DNA of 64,000 nucleotides from Fabrea salina (GCA_022984795.1 JALIHJ010000050.1:1-64000); one strand, 5' to 3'. Shown: positions 40,649 through 50,369, counted from the stretch's first letter. Made by a program: numbers and translations. The notes: generated by a model not told the origin, from the letters alone.

Positions 40649-41353
40649 TTAGTAAAACCTTTTAATTTTCTCATAAATAAAGTGCTTGAAATTTTCAATT
40701 GTTTCAGGCTTGACTTGGGTATTTTCTTGAACCCAAAGAAGCCAGTTTTCTTGGAACTTGGTTAAGTTGAGCTTTTGTAAGCTACAACAAATGGAAGCTA
40801 TAGCTATGATAAGTGGTCCTCCTCTGTAAAGTTCTGCATCAGCTAGACATAACGCAGAGTAGTTATCGGCAAGTTCAATGATCTTTGAGCAGTTGCCTTC
40901 ACAGGAGTCATCCAGGAGACTCCTTGCTATTTCGGCTGGTGTGTGGAATAGAAGCTTCCATTCTAAGCAGTCTAGCATAAACACCTCTGTAGTGGCTATC
41001 TGGTTCAGGCTGAACCTGTCGCCTACTAAGTGCTTTATGCATTGAGGAGTAAAGGCATTCCCTACTTCTATCTTAAGTGCCAGATTGATAGAAACTATCC
41101 CGATAAGTTCTAGAACTTTTGGGTCTCTGACGAGTTTTTGGTTTAAGAAGCTGTCCAGGTAGAATACTGCTAACTGGGATACTTTTGGGTTACTTGTGAA
41201 GTTAGAAGCTGAATCAAGCACCCAGTTGACAAGTTTCTCTCTGGATTCCTTGTTGACTGAGTTGTTGGAATTCTGGTTGAGGTACTGTATTCTGTTTGAA
41301 CTGGCTTCGTTATCAATTTGATAATCGATTGTAGCTTCGCTGACTCGTTGCAT
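40649..41353 (-). CDS. Cyclin-like protein
   Basis: The protein has 234 residues. A cyclin N domain spans about 25-135: REKLVNWVLDSA in helix 1, AVFYLDSFL in helix 2, LIGIVSINLALKIE in helix 3 and FMLDCLEWKLLFHTPAEI at the boundary to the second fold. The Lys and Glu that contact the CDK (the K of REKL and the E of LALKIEV) are present. The subclass is unclear; it is short and lacks a destruction box. Upstream, 41354-41483, I see only A/T-rich sequence. Confidence 0.75.
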   Translation of the reverse strand: MQRVSEATIDYQIDNEASSNRIQYLNQNSNNSVNKESREKLVNWVLDSASNFTSNPKVSQLAVFYLDSFLNQKLVRDPKVLELIGIVSINLALKIEVGNAFTPQCIKHLVGDRFSLNQIATTEVFMLDCLEWKLLFHTPAEIARSLLDDSCEGNCSKIIELADNYSALCLADAELYRGGPLIIAIASICCSLQKLNLTKFQENWLLWVQENTQVKPETIENFKHFIYEKIKRFY

Positions 41354-41483
41354 GTATGTTTAATTTATCTAGAATCTTTAGACCTTTATGTTCCTAAATA
41401 AACGGCGTAACTTGCATAGTTATTCCCCATGTTACTTATGCTTATACCTTAATTTTTGATTATAAACAATATTATTGTAATTA

Positions 41484-44400
41484 TCAAATTATTCTACACT
41501 CATTAGAACTTGTTTGGAGTTCGTAATTTCTAGAGTCTCTGAGTTCGTGGAAACTCCCAGCAGGGTAGTCTGTCACAGAAACAGGGACCTTAGAACTACC
41601 TTTGGTTCTCTTTAAGTCTGATTTTAAGTTTTCAATCTCGATAGAAAGCTCCTGGTTCCTTCTGGTGAGCTCTTCTATTTTCTTCTTGTCTTCAACTCTT
41701 TGCTTTTCGTGTTTGCTTTTGAGTTCGTTAATTCGGCTCTCAAAGCCTTCGTGGTGGTTGGAGCTAAGAATCCAGTCAACTATTTTGTCAGAGCTGCACT
41801 GAGGAGCCTCCGAAACTTCGTACTTATGACGCGGGTTCTGGTTGGGGGTTTTTGACGAGACTCTTCTGAGGAACTCCTGCTTAAAGACCTCAAAAAAGTT
41901 TTTGGTTTTCCGAATGACTCCGTGGTCCCTGGCTATCAGCAGTAGGTCTTCCATGTTCAGGTACTCAAACCTTAAACTAGGAATTAAAAAGTTAACTATC
42001 TCTGGCTCTTGGCAAGCTGAGTACTTCCACAGAAGAGCTGCTGCTTCGCGCTCAGACCTTACTGAAAGCTTGTCGCTTTCCAAAACGTACTTCAGGTTGT
42101 AAAAGCTGATTGCTTTGAAGTTATCGAACTTTTGGCTTAAACTGTCGAAGCTTTCACTTATGTAGTGGATAACTCCTGAGTGAATAGGAGTTTCCCTTAC
42201 AAAAGCTTTTACTTCAACCCTCCTAGGGTCCTTTATTGCGTTTAGTTTGCAAAACTTTCTTTCACCTACTATTTTAAACTGGTTGTTGGGGAAGCTGTAA
42301 AACCCAGCAGTGTAGCAGGGCTGGTTTCCTGTTCTGAGGGTCTTTTTCATGCCTGTGTCAAGCAGCTCTATTTCAAAAACTACAGAAGTGAAGTCTAGGT
42401 TTTGGTGTTTTTCAGTGTTTTCAGCTGGGCCTCTTTCGCACAAGAACACAGAAATGTACCCTTCTGAGGAGGTGCTTACCAGCACTGACCACTTCCTGGT
42501 TTCTGACTCGAAGCAAGGAGACATAACGTTACGAGGTTTGTTGATGTTTAAAACTTCAAACGAAAAAGAGTGCTGGGACCTAGCCCTTAGCTTAGAAGGC
42601 TTGATTATGTGGGTCTTTTTGGAGTCCATAGAGTTAAAAGAGTCCACTGGAGGAGGAATTGGTTTTTGCCTTACTTGAGTTAAGTACTGGTGCTGGGACT
42701 CGTGTTGGAGGTCAAATTCCATAGGTATACTAGGGCTCAGGGCTTTAGCTTGTTCTTCAGACAAAGGTCTCATGTAGTCGAGCTGCCGAATGTCACAGGA
42801 GTAGTCGCTGTACCCACTTAGGTAAAGACCTGTGATTTTGTTGGAAAGCTGGAATATGCAGTCAGCGTACCTAAGGTCGATCAAAAGCTTGATGACTAGG
42901 GTTACGTGGTCTTGGTTGTTAATGAAGTACATCGAGCACTCCACTACCTTTATGAGTAAGTCTAGAGACAGTGAAAGACACTCAGCCCTTTTATGTCTCA
43001 CTAGCCAGTTAGAGTGCTCAGCTGCAAGCATTGCACAGGAGTCTATCAGGTACTCCCAGTACTCTTCAGCGGCTTCCGAAACCCTATGAGAAGCTATTTG
43101 TAAAACTGAAATAACTTCTTCACAGGTAACCTGGACCAAAACAAACTTGACTATGATGATTCCAACGAGTTCGTTTAGTTTAAGGTGGTCAGCTATCATC
43201 AAGATGTCTTTGGCTTTAGCTAAGTCGATGTTTTCGTAGTCAATGTTGCAGCTGTACATCCACTTAAGCACAATGCTAAAAGCTTCAGGATTGAACCAGT
43301 TAGGCATGATGATTTTGGCAACAGAAAGTGCAGATGACAAGTTCTTGAGTTTGTTTAAGTGGTCATGGAAGAAAGGACATGAAGAGTACAGCACAGCCCT
43401 GTGGGCTTTTATTTCAACTTCTTTGACTTTTATGAGCACATCGTAGTACTCCATAGTTTCGTATAGCTTTTTGTAACTAGGGTTTTCGGGTTTGGGACTG
43501 CAGACTTGTTTGTAAAGGGTTTTAGGCAAAGGAAGTATCAAGCAAGGAATGCTTATGAACTTGTCATCTTGTTTGGGCTTGGGTTGGGCGTAGGGAGTTT
43601 GGGGAATGCTTAAGTTGGGCCTTTGAGGGACTTCAGGAGGCCGGTACTGTGGAAGTGAAGCTGGCAGGATTTGTGGGTTAAGTCCAGAAGGCTGTGCGTA
43701 GAAGCTCACAGGGGGTTGTTGGGGGCCAGAAACAAACGGTGGAGTAGTTGGCTGTGAAAAGGGATTTGTAGGAGTTCTTTGAGGGTTGCTTTGGGGTATG
43801 TTTTGAGTGAAGGTTTGAGGCGCATTCTGAGGTGGATTCTGAGGCGTCATCTGAGGTGCTATCTGAGGTGGATTCTGAGGTGGATTAGAAGAAAATGGAT
43901 TGGGCAGCTGAGCAGTTGCAAAAGGATTAGGAACCTGATTTGAGTTCCCAAAAGAGTTAAAAGGCTGGGGAAAAGAGCTTTGGCTCCCAAATGGAATTTG
44001 AGGGTTACTTTGGACAGGCTTTTGGCTATAAAAACTACTTTGTGAAAAGGAGTTTACAGGATTACTTTGCACAAAGGGGTTTTGGGGGTTGTTTTGGGTA
44101 AATGAGTTTTGAGTAAAGGTGTTTTGAGTAAGGGTGGTTTGAGGGTTACTTTGTGGAAAAGTATTTTGGAGATTGTTTTGAGGGTTTTGTGCAAAAGGAT
44201 TTACAGGGTTACTCTGTACAAAGGTACTTTGAGGATTGCTTTGTGCAAAAGTAGTTTGGGGATTGCTTTGTCCGAAGGGGTTCATGGGATTGCTTTGGGC
44301 AAAAGTACTCTGAGGGTTGCTTTGTGCGAAAGGCTGTGGATAAGGACTCTGACTGAGTTGAGTGTTTTGGAAGGTACTAGAACTCTGGTACCCTAAATTG

Positions 44401-45569
44401 TTTCTAGGAAAGGGCACAGGGCCTATAGAAGAGCTTTTTGTGTCAAAATCCATCCCTGAGTTTTCTTTGTCTTGGGGGCCCCACCCAGAAGGGTCGGTTC
44501 GGACCCAAGGCTTTTCCTGGGGTTTGCTCCAAGGTCTTCTCATGCTGCTAGGAACTTCGTCAATAGTAGACAGTCTTGAATTGCTTAGTCTTGAGGGATT
44601 TATGTTTCTGTAAGGGGTGCTTTTAATACGCGTGTTGTTTGGTTTGGGTCGCCCAAATTCTTTAGTATTGAACTCTATAAGTTTTTCGGAGCTCTTTGAC
44701 TCGTATTCGTCAATTACAAACTGCGAATCACCTACAGGTCTTTCTTCCATAAGTATGTTAGACTCCCACAAGCCTTTAAACACCATTCGGTGAGCAAGAC
44801 GAACTCCTGGCTTGACTGAAATCATCTGTATGTCATTTCCGACACCATAGCCTAAAGATCTAGGGTTGTCTTCCACAGAGTAAAACTCTAGTATTTTTTC
44901 ATTGGCATTTCTGGACTTAATGTGAAGTCTTAAAAACTTAGCCTCGAATTCTTGCGAGTCAGGGTTGAACTTAATCCTTTTGGGACCTATTACACTTCCT
45001 TGAGTTTCAGAACCCTCCTTCATTTCAATTCCGTAAAGTGCACTTTGAAACAGCATTTGGCCTCTGATAGTTACTCCTTTTTTCAAATCATAACTCACAT
45101 GGTGTACCGCCATTTCTTTTCGAAACAAGATACAGTACAACTTCATGTTTCCAAAGCTCCTTTTAAAGGCTAAGCCAATGTGAGTGAACCTTCCGTCCAT
45201 AAGCTGACTCATAGACTGTTCATCCATGTTGTTAGTGAACCGGGCAAAGGCTTCTTGGACAGACTTGTTTTGGACGTAAGAAGGATTGATTTCTACGTTG
45301 CCTTCAATGCACACTTGAGTGAAGTCGAGGCCAACTACTCCGTGGGAACTAACTAACTGAGACAACTGTGCAAGGCGGTCAAGGGATTCTTTAGCTACTG
45401 CGTTAGCAAGTTGGTCTAGATGTAAAGGAGCTAGGGTGTTGGACTTCCTTTGTTGGTTGAGACTCTTCAAAAACATAAGACACAGGTACTCTGGAAGGTC
45501 TGAGTCACTGAGTTGATGCAGAGGAGTCGAAAGTAAGTTTAAGTAAGTGCCAAATGTTGTGTTAGACAT
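41484..45569 (-). CDS. BTB-domain protein with NPF/QSNP repeats
   Basis: The protein has 1,361 residues. An unrecognised N-terminal domain (about 60-290) is followed by a Gln/Asn/Pro-rich stretch (about 395-670) with imperfect QSNPxxxF units and six NPF tripeptides (NPFGQ, NPFAQ, NPFVQ and others). A BTB/POZ domain follows (about 703-806: DVLIKVKEVEIKAHRAVLYSS) with BACK-like helices, an unrecognised beta-rich region, and a C-terminal coiled coil (about 1283-1323). NPF motifs bind EH domains of endocytic adaptors, and BTB domains dimerise or bind CUL3. The repeat could alternatively be a low-complexity nucleoporin-like stretch. Confidence 0.65.
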   Translation of the reverse strand: MSNTTFGTYLNLLSTPLHQLSDSDLPEYLCLMFLKSLNQQRKSNTLAPLHLDQLANAVAKESLDRLAQLSQLVSSHGVVGLDFTQVCIEGNVEINPSYVQNKSVQEAFARFTNNMDEQSMSQLMDGRFTHIGLAFKRSFGNMKLYCILFRKEMAVHHVSYDLKKGVTIRGQMLFQSALYGIEMKEGSETQGSVIGPKRIKFNPDSQEFEAKFLRLHIKSRNANEKILEFYSVEDNPRSLGYGVGNDIQMISVKPGVRLAHRMVFKGLWESNILMEERPVGDSQFVIDEYESKSSEKLIEFNTKEFGRPKPNNTRIKSTPYRNINPSRLSNSRLSTIDEVPSSMRRPWSKPQEKPWVRTDPSGWGPQDKENSGMDFDTKSSSIGPVPFPRNNLGYQSSSTFQNTQLSQSPYPQPFAQSNPQSTFAQSNPMNPFGQSNPQTTFAQSNPQSTFVQSNPVNPFAQNPQNNLQNTFPQSNPQTTLTQNTFTQNSFTQNNPQNPFVQSNPVNSFSQSSFYSQKPVQSNPQIPFGSQSSFPQPFNSFGNSNQVPNPFATAQLPNPFSSNPPQNPPQIAPQMTPQNPPQNAPQTFTQNIPQSNPQRTPTNPFSQPTTPPFVSGPQQPPVSFYAQPSGLNPQILPASLPQYRPPEVPQRPNLSIPQTPYAQPKPKQDDKFISIPCLILPLPKTLYKQVCSPKPENPSYKKLYETMEYYDVLIKVKEVEIKAHRAVLYSSCPFFHDHLNKLKNLSSALSVAKIIMPNWFNPEAFSIVLKWMYSCNIDYENIDLAKAKDILMIADHLKLNELVGIIIVKFVLVQVTCEEVISVLQIASHRVSEAAEEYWEYLIDSCAMLAAEHSNWLVRHKRAECLSLSLDLLIKVVECSMYFINNQDHVTLVIKLLIDLRYADCIFQLSNKITGLYLSGYSDYSCDIRQLDYMRPLSEEQAKALSPSIPMEFDLQHESQHQYLTQVRQKPIPPPVDSFNSMDSKKTHIIKPSKLRARSQHSFSFEVLNINKPRNVMSPCFESETRKWSVLVSTSSEGYISVFLCERGPAENTEKHQNLDFTSVVFEIELLDTGMKKTLRTGNQPCYTAGFYSFPNNQFKIVGERKFCKLNAIKDPRRVEVKAFVRETPIHSGVIHYISESFDSLSQKFDNFKAISFYNLKYVLESDKLSVRSEREAAALLWKYSACQEPEIVNFLIPSLRFEYLNMEDLLLIARDHGVIRKTKNFFEVFKQEFLRRVSSKTPNQNPRHKYEVSEAPQCSSDKIVDWILSSNHHEGFESRINELKSKHEKQRVEDKKKIEELTRRNQELSIEIENLKSDLKRTKGSSKVPVSVTDYPAGSFHELRDSRNYELQTSSNECRII

Positions 45570-45583
45570 TTAAATTCTTGTAA

Positions 45584-46072
45584 ATGAATTTAAGTTCAGT
45601 CCCCGATATGCTTACTGGAACTGCAAAGTGCCCCTTAAAACTCCAAGTGCTTAGGTGCTACAAACTTCCAGCTGGCAGAATTAAACTTTTAATATCTGAC
45701 TCTGAATACAGCATTGCTTGTTTAACCACTAACAAAGCTTTTCCCCCCTATGAACCCCTCAAGCCCAACGCTATAATTACAGTAAACGAGTACCAAACCA
45801 AAGACAGTTCTACAGGTGAAGAACGCGCCATTATTTTAAACTCCTTTTCAGTCTTAGAAACTCCTAACCAAACACTTGGAAACCCCAGTCAGATTCCAAT
45901 TACTGTCAAAAAAGCACCTAAACTGTTGTTTGAAGACTACAGAAACATAACTTCAGCTCTGCAAAAAGCCCAAAAAGTACTGTGTGAAATCCAAGATGAC
46001 TTTTTAAACAGGTGCAGTAGTATAGAAACTGCCATAGAAAGTTTATCTGAAAAGTTTCACAAAAACTTATAA
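45584..46072 (+). CDS. Stand-alone RPA70 N-terminal OB-fold-like protein
   Basis: The protein has 162 residues. Residues 1 to about 108 follow the N-terminal domain of replication protein A large subunit: PLKLQVLRCYKL, RIKLLISDSEYSIACLTT, NAIITVNEYQTKD and RAIILNSFSVLET, ending at LGNPSQIPI. The remaining DNA-binding domains of RPA1 are absent and only a short helical tail follows. In RPA1 this fold binds checkpoint and repair proteins rather than DNA. Its ATG is 14 bp from the divergent BTB gene and its stop 5 bp before the next ATG. Confidence 0.65.
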   Translation: MNLSSVPDMLTGTAKCPLKLQVLRCYKLPAGRIKLLISDSEYSIACLTTNKAFPPYEPLKPNAIITVNEYQTKDSSTGEERAIILNSFSVLETPNQTLGNPSQIPITVKKAPKLLFEDYRNITSALQKAQKVLCEIQDDFLNRCSSIETAIESLSEKFHKNL

Positions 46073-46077
46073 TATAA

Positions 46078-47010
46078 ATGGGAACTTGGGTACAGCAGCA
46101 GTGGACTTGGCAAGGCCAAAAGCTAAACACTTCTTTGGAAGAACTTAAAGTTTGTTGTTTGACTTGGAACATGCAAGGCCAGCCACCTCCTAAAGAGCTA
46201 AACACCCTTTTGCCAGAAGCCCACCACTTATACATAATTTGCACTCAAGAGTCTTGTCAGCACATTGGTTGGTCAATGTTGTTTCCTTGGGTGGAAGCCT
46301 GGGAAAAAGCCATTTTAGAGTTTTTGGGCGAAAACTACTTACTTCTTTCCAGCTGTTCTCTGGGAGGCATTCACCTTGGAGTGTTTCTTCACTCTTCAGT
46401 TACTTCTGTTGTTAGTGAGTTAAGTTCGGACACGGTCAGCACAGGGCTTTTCAACATTCTGTGGAACAAAGGCGGAGTCGGAGTAGTTCTGCAGTTAGGT
46501 TCCAAAAAGTTACTAGTATTAGGTTGTCATTTATCTTCTGGGCAAAACAACTTTGCTCAGAGAACAACTAGTTTAGATAGAATAGAAAAAAACTTAAAAC
46601 TTTTCTGTGGAAAGGGAACCGAAGAGTTTGTGTCTGATAAAGCAGACGCTGCTATTTTGCTAGGCGACTTAAATTACAGAGTCAGGGGCGAAAGGACTGA
46701 GGTTCTAAAGCTCATAAACCAGAGCCAAAAACAAGAGCTCTGGGAAATGGACCAATTAAACACAGAAATGAAAAAAGGAACTCTTTGCAAAGGGTACACT
46801 GAAGGGAAGCTAGAGTTTGCTCCTACTTACAAGTACCTGCCTAACTCTAGTTGCTTTACAGGAAACAGAGTGCCTAGCTGGACAGACAGAGTGCTTTACA
46901 AAGACTTTTCAGGTATACTCCGTCAGATCAGTTATGGGTCGTTGCGTGAGAACTTCAATTCTGATCATAAACCTGTATTTTCTCAGTTTATTTTAAGTAA
47001 TTATCTATAA
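46078..47010 (+). CDS. Inositol polyphosphate 5-phosphatase
   Basis: The protein has 310 residues, essentially the catalytic IPPc domain alone. All family motifs are visible: TWNMQG, the metal-site QE (ICTQES), CHLSSGQNNF, LLGDLNYRV, FAPTYKY, VPSWTDRVLY and SDHKPV. It would remove the 5-phosphate from PI(4,5)P2, PI(3,4,5)P3 or soluble inositol phosphates; there is no SAC, RhoGAP or membrane segment to narrow the target. It lies 5 bp after the RPA70N-like gene and 7 bp before the otubain. Confidence 0.92.
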   Translation: MGTWVQQQWTWQGQKLNTSLEELKVCCLTWNMQGQPPPKELNTLLPEAHHLYIICTQESCQHIGWSMLFPWVEAWEKAILEFLGENYLLLSSCSLGGIHLGVFLHSSVTSVVSELSSDTVSTGLFNILWNKGGVGVVLQLGSKKLLVLGCHLSSGQNNFAQRTTSLDRIEKNLKLFCGKGTEEFVSDKADAAILLGDLNYRVRGERTEVLKLINQSQKQELWEMDQLNTEMKKGTLCKGYTEGKLEFAPTYKYLPNSSCFTGNRVPSWTDRVLYKDFSGILRQISYGSLRENFNSDHKPVFSQFILSNYL

Positions 47011-47017
47011 TAGTTTA

Positions 47018-48217
47018 ATGGGAGAGAGAGTTCTAGAGAATCCTAAGATAGAGCATGAAGACGCATCTCACTTGCAAGAAGAACCAAAATCATTTGACTT
47101 TATCACAGAAAAAAGTATTAAAATCAAGGATCAAAAGCCAGAAAAGTCAGAGGATAAACCAAGTTTATTTAATTCAAGGAGTGAACTTGGTGAAGCGAAT
47201 GAGTCAGCAAATGAATGTAGGTCACCTTTTGAAGGGAGTCAACCTGATAAAGCTCAGAGTTTTCAAATAGAAAGTGAATTCAATGGAGTAAGTGACTCTA
47301 TGCGATTACAGACTAAGAGGAGTGAACTTGGTCTAGTGCAGAGTCCTGAATCAGCAAATGAACATGGGCCATCACATTCTGGAGAGAGCCACCTAGAATA
47401 CATATCCCTAACGCCCTTCCCAAACCCTAAATGTGATATAGAAGACTACCCAAACACTGTAAGTCGGGTTTGGTTTAAGATGGATGACATGAAGTCAATT
47501 GCCACTTTCAATCAAAAGTTTGTTTCTAACATCAACAAGATGATGAACGAGTACCACTTCATAGGCTGGAAGAAAAGTAGAGGCGACGGAAACTGCTACT
47601 ACAGAGCTGTGATTCATGGGTTTTTAAACGAACTACTCATGCCTTTTTCGAAGTATGATCAGCACTTCTATGATTTTATTGCAGCTATATGGAAGATGGA
47701 CTTTGCTTGGGTAGATTTGGCACACTACAAAAGCCATGCAATAGAAATAATATCGAGGTGGTACACCCTAAGACAAAAAGGACAACCAATAGAAGCCTTT
47801 ACTGAGTTTTTACAGCAATCAGAAAACAGCGAAGTAGACAAGATCCTTGTAATGACTTCCAAAATGCTAACAGCTAACTACTTAATTCAAAACCAAGAAA
47901 ACGAGTCAATAGCTCCTTACTTGTTCGAAGGATTAGACAACATAATACCAGAAATACTACAAGAAGGCAAAGAAGCAGGAGAAATAGCCCTTTTAGTTCT
48001 TCCTTTGGCCTTAGGCATACAAGTTGTTCAGTACAACTTCTTCGAAGACATCAAAGTATTTGAGTTCCCTCATGAACCTGAAAATGCTGCTTTCGTAGTC
48101 CCCATCATTTCTAAAAGAGGGGGTCACTACGATATTCTTTGCAACAAGCAATTCATCGAAGACGTTCAGTACAACTTCGAAGAGCACATGTACCACTTCC
48201 CTAACACTCTTGCTTAA
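47018..48217 (+). CDS. Otubain-like deubiquitinase (C65 peptidase)
   Basis: The protein has 399 residues. A disordered N terminus of about 150 residues contains two related SELG...ESANE segments. The catalytic region begins at WKKSRGDGNCYYRAV, giving Asp190 and Cys193, and ends with RGGHYDILC, giving His370; the order and spacing fit otubains, which cut Lys48-linked ubiquitin chains. The N-terminal part is more A/T-rich in codon use than the domain. It is convergent with the FCP1-like gene, 79 bp away. Confidence 0.88.
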   Translation: MGERVLENPKIEHEDASHLQEEPKSFDFITEKSIKIKDQKPEKSEDKPSLFNSRSELGEANESANECRSPFEGSQPDKAQSFQIESEFNGVSDSMRLQTKRSELGLVQSPESANEHGPSHSGESHLEYISLTPFPNPKCDIEDYPNTVSRVWFKMDDMKSIATFNQKFVSNINKMMNEYHFIGWKKSRGDGNCYYRAVIHGFLNELLMPFSKYDQHFYDFIAAIWKMDFAWVDLAHYKSHAIEIISRWYTLRQKGQPIEAFTEFLQQSENSEVDKILVMTSKMLTANYLIQNQENESIAPYLFEGLDNIIPEILQEGKEAGEIALLVLPLALGIQVVQYNFFEDIKVFEFPHEPENAAFVVPIISKRGGHYDILCNKQFIEDVQYNFEEHMYHFPNTLA

Positions 48218-48296
48218 TAAGATTAAATCATTGTGAGCATTCTGGGCTTTTAAACTCAACCATTTTTAAAGTGACTATCAAGATTAAGACTTCAAA

Positions 48297-49403
48297 TTAT
48301 TTTAAAAAAAAGTACATTTGAATAAGCTTTTTGGAGTCTATTGCAGCCGAAGGGGTTTCGCAAAGAGTCCCTCCTAAGTCTTCAACGATGCATTCTAAGT
48401 TCTGTTTTCGGACTTGGTCTCCAATGTTGCTTAAATAAACCTTTTTCGAGGCTAATGTTTGTTTTCTTAGTTTTTGGTAAACTTCAACAGCACTTTGTTG
48501 GTACTCGTGAACATAAGCATCTGAAAACACTTTTTTAAAGACTCTTTCTAGGTTGCCTAATTGCTGGCCCCTTTTCTCCCGGAAAACCAATTCCTGGTCT
48601 CTGAAGGAAGGAACTCCTTTTCGGTAGCAAAAGCTTAAGGCTTTTTGTGCCTTGGCAGGGTCTTTAAGTTCAGAGTCTTCGTTGAGAAAAGGCACAAACC
48701 TCATTGAAGGTACTATGTTTTTTTGGTATTCATGCTTCCAAGCTTCTACTTGGTCATCCAGTATCAAAGTATTTTCTGCTTCTAAGCCTAAAATTCTCAA
48801 GTCTTTTTGAGCACTTTCAGAACCACCCAAAGCATAGACCCTATTTATAAATATTCGGTTTTCGGGATCGATCAGACGAACTACAGAGTTTACATACTGG
48901 TTTTGAGCCGAACTTAGAACATACAAGTTCGATATTCTTTGCAAAGAGTTCAGGAACCTTTTGTAGTTAGGTCGCAGAGCAACCAATAAACAGTAATCCT
49001 TGTCCAGAAAAACAGGGTGTATTTCTAGAAGACTGTAAAGGGACTTAAGTCTTCGCACTTCTTGTTCGATAGCCTGAAGAGGTCCTCTGAACTTCATAGA
49101 GTACAAAAGTGTCCAGTCCAAGTCAAGGACTATATTGAGTTTTTTAGGTTTTAAACAAACGTCATTATACTCAATCCCTGTTGGACCTTTTAACGTTAAT
49201 ATGGCTCTTCTATATAATTTACTGTGGACTCTGGGGTCTTTTTCTTTGGCTTTTTGAGGTTCTGTGGATATACTAATGAACTCTTGTGGTTGGAATTTTT
49301 CTGCAAGGTTCCTGAGTACTTGTAACTCGTCCTCATTGTAGTTGCCAGAGTCCAAACTCCTTCCGAACTTTTTTAGCCACAAAGAATTTACATCCCCTTT
49401 CAT
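48297..49403 (-). CDS. FCP1-like CTD phosphatase
   Basis: The protein has 368 residues. The HAD-type active site is DLDWTLL (Asp94, Asp96, Thr98), with LSSAQNQYVNSV as the second motif and LILDDQVEAWKHEY, near the FCP1 signature (V)IDDR.xVW, as the third. The C terminus (VYLSNIGDQ...IVEDLGGTLCET) resembles a BRCT domain, but is short. FCP1 removes phosphates from the RNA polymerase II C-terminal domain. The Trp between the two catalytic Asp and Thr residues (usually Glu, Gly or His) is unusual. Confidence 0.82.
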   Translation of the reverse strand: MKGDVNSLWLKKFGRSLDSGNYNEDELQVLRNLAEKFQPQEFISISTEPQKAKEKDPRVHSKLYRRAILTLKGPTGIEYNDVCLKPKKLNIVLDLDWTLLYSMKFRGPLQAIEQEVRRLKSLYSLLEIHPVFLDKDYCLLVALRPNYKRFLNSLQRISNLYVLSSAQNQYVNSVVRLIDPENRIFINRVYALGGSESAQKDLRILGLEAENTLILDDQVEAWKHEYQKNIVPSMRFVPFLNEDSELKDPAKAQKALSFCYRKGVPSFRDQELVFREKRGQQLGNLERVFKKVFSDAYVHEYQQSAVEVYQKLRKQTLASKKVYLSNIGDQVRKQNLECIVEDLGGTLCETPSAAIDSKKLIQMYFFLK

Positions 49404-49482
49404 ATAATTATATTTTCAATAATTAGATGTTACAGTTATGTTTTTCTAGTAATTCTAGCAATTAGAAATATTTATTGTAAAA

Positions 49483-49881
49483 ATGAAATATGAGTGCTAT
49501 TACAATAGCTGTGCTTCGTCCTTTAATAGCAAATACAACTTGAAGAGACATATCAACTCTAAGCACCTCGGGCTCAGAAAGTTCTCTTGCAATGTGTGCG
49601 GAAAGACACTTGCAAGCAAACAAAACTTAAGGGAGCACGAGTACATTCACTTAGACATAAAGCCCTTTGCATGCGACTTTTTAGGTTGCAAAAAGTCCTA
49701 CAGGCAGTCTTCGCAACTTTCTATTCATAGAAAGACCCATAAGTCTTCTAGGAACCTGGATCCTATGACTTCTCTTATTAGAGAACTAAAATATGGATCA
49801 AATATCCAGCTTCCGCCAATCAGCAACGAAAGATCTGAAGCCCAAAAAAGTATTCCTAAACTCGAATCTTTCCTAAAATAA
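49483..49881 (+). CDS. Three-finger C2H2 zinc-finger protein
   Basis: The protein has 132 residues with three C2H2 fingers in a row (residues about 4-90): YECYYNSCASSF...HINSKH, FSCNVCGKTLAS...HEYIH and FACDFLGCKKSYRQ...HRKTH. The first and third have the C-x4-C spacing of TFIIIA/ZIC-type fingers. A short tail follows. Likely a DNA-binding regulator; targets unknown. Its stop is 8 bp from the convergent gene. Confidence 0.85.
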   Translation: MKYECYYNSCASSFNSKYNLKRHINSKHLGLRKFSCNVCGKTLASKQNLREHEYIHLDIKPFACDFLGCKKSYRQSSQLSIHRKTHKSSRNLDPMTSLIRELKYGSNIQLPPISNERSEAQKSIPKLESFLK

Positions 49882-49889
49882 CTTTAAAG

Positions 49890-50369
49890 TTAATCTTCTT
49901 CTAAGTACTTACTAGAGGCCTGGAATTGGTCTATGAACTGCCTAATAACTATTTGTTTTCTGAGCACTCTTTCTTTAACGCCTGACTTAAACACACTAAA
50001 GCACCTTCCGTCACACAGATAAATAACTAGGTAAAAGCACCTGCTAGACTTCCCTGTCTCTTTTAGCTTTATGGTCGAAACATCACTGATTAAGAACTTG
50101 TTGTAAGAACTAATGCAAAAAAGCCTTTTCTCAGCCACACTGCAGTACAGTTCAGGTTCCAAAAGCAGAGTAAGTGTTTCCATCTTCCCAATCCAAGCGT
50201 AAACCACAGAAAGCATAAAAAAATTAAGACTAAGCACTAAACGCCACCAACTCTTAGGGTCCTCTAGTAAAATAGTTCCAAACCACACACTGTTTGCGAA
50301 GCACACTAAAGCCACAGCCCACATGAAATAAGGTTTTTCTTTAATGACTAATTCTTTGGTTGCATCCAT
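49890..50369 (-). CDS. Small two-helix membrane protein, possibly CYBC1/EROS-like
   Basis: The protein has 159 residues with two membrane helices near the N terminus (about 17-35 and 42-60, AVALVCFANSVWFG and LVLSLNFFMLSVVYAWIG). The cytosolic part reads like a small beta-rich domain (RLFCISSYNKFLISDVSTIKL...FYLVIYLCDG) with a final helix. The same order occurs in CYBC1/EROS, a chaperone for NADPH-oxidase cytochrome, but this match rests on layout only. Its ATG overlaps the stop codon of the upstream gene by one base (TAATG). Confidence 0.6.
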   Translation of the reverse strand: MDATKELVIKEKPYFMWAVALVCFANSVWFGTILLEDPKSWWRLVLSLNFFMLSVVYAWIGKMETLTLLLEPELYCSVAEKRLFCISSYNKFLISDVSTIKLKETGKSSRCFYLVIYLCDGRCFSVFKSGVKERVLRKQIVIRQFIDQFQASSKYLEED

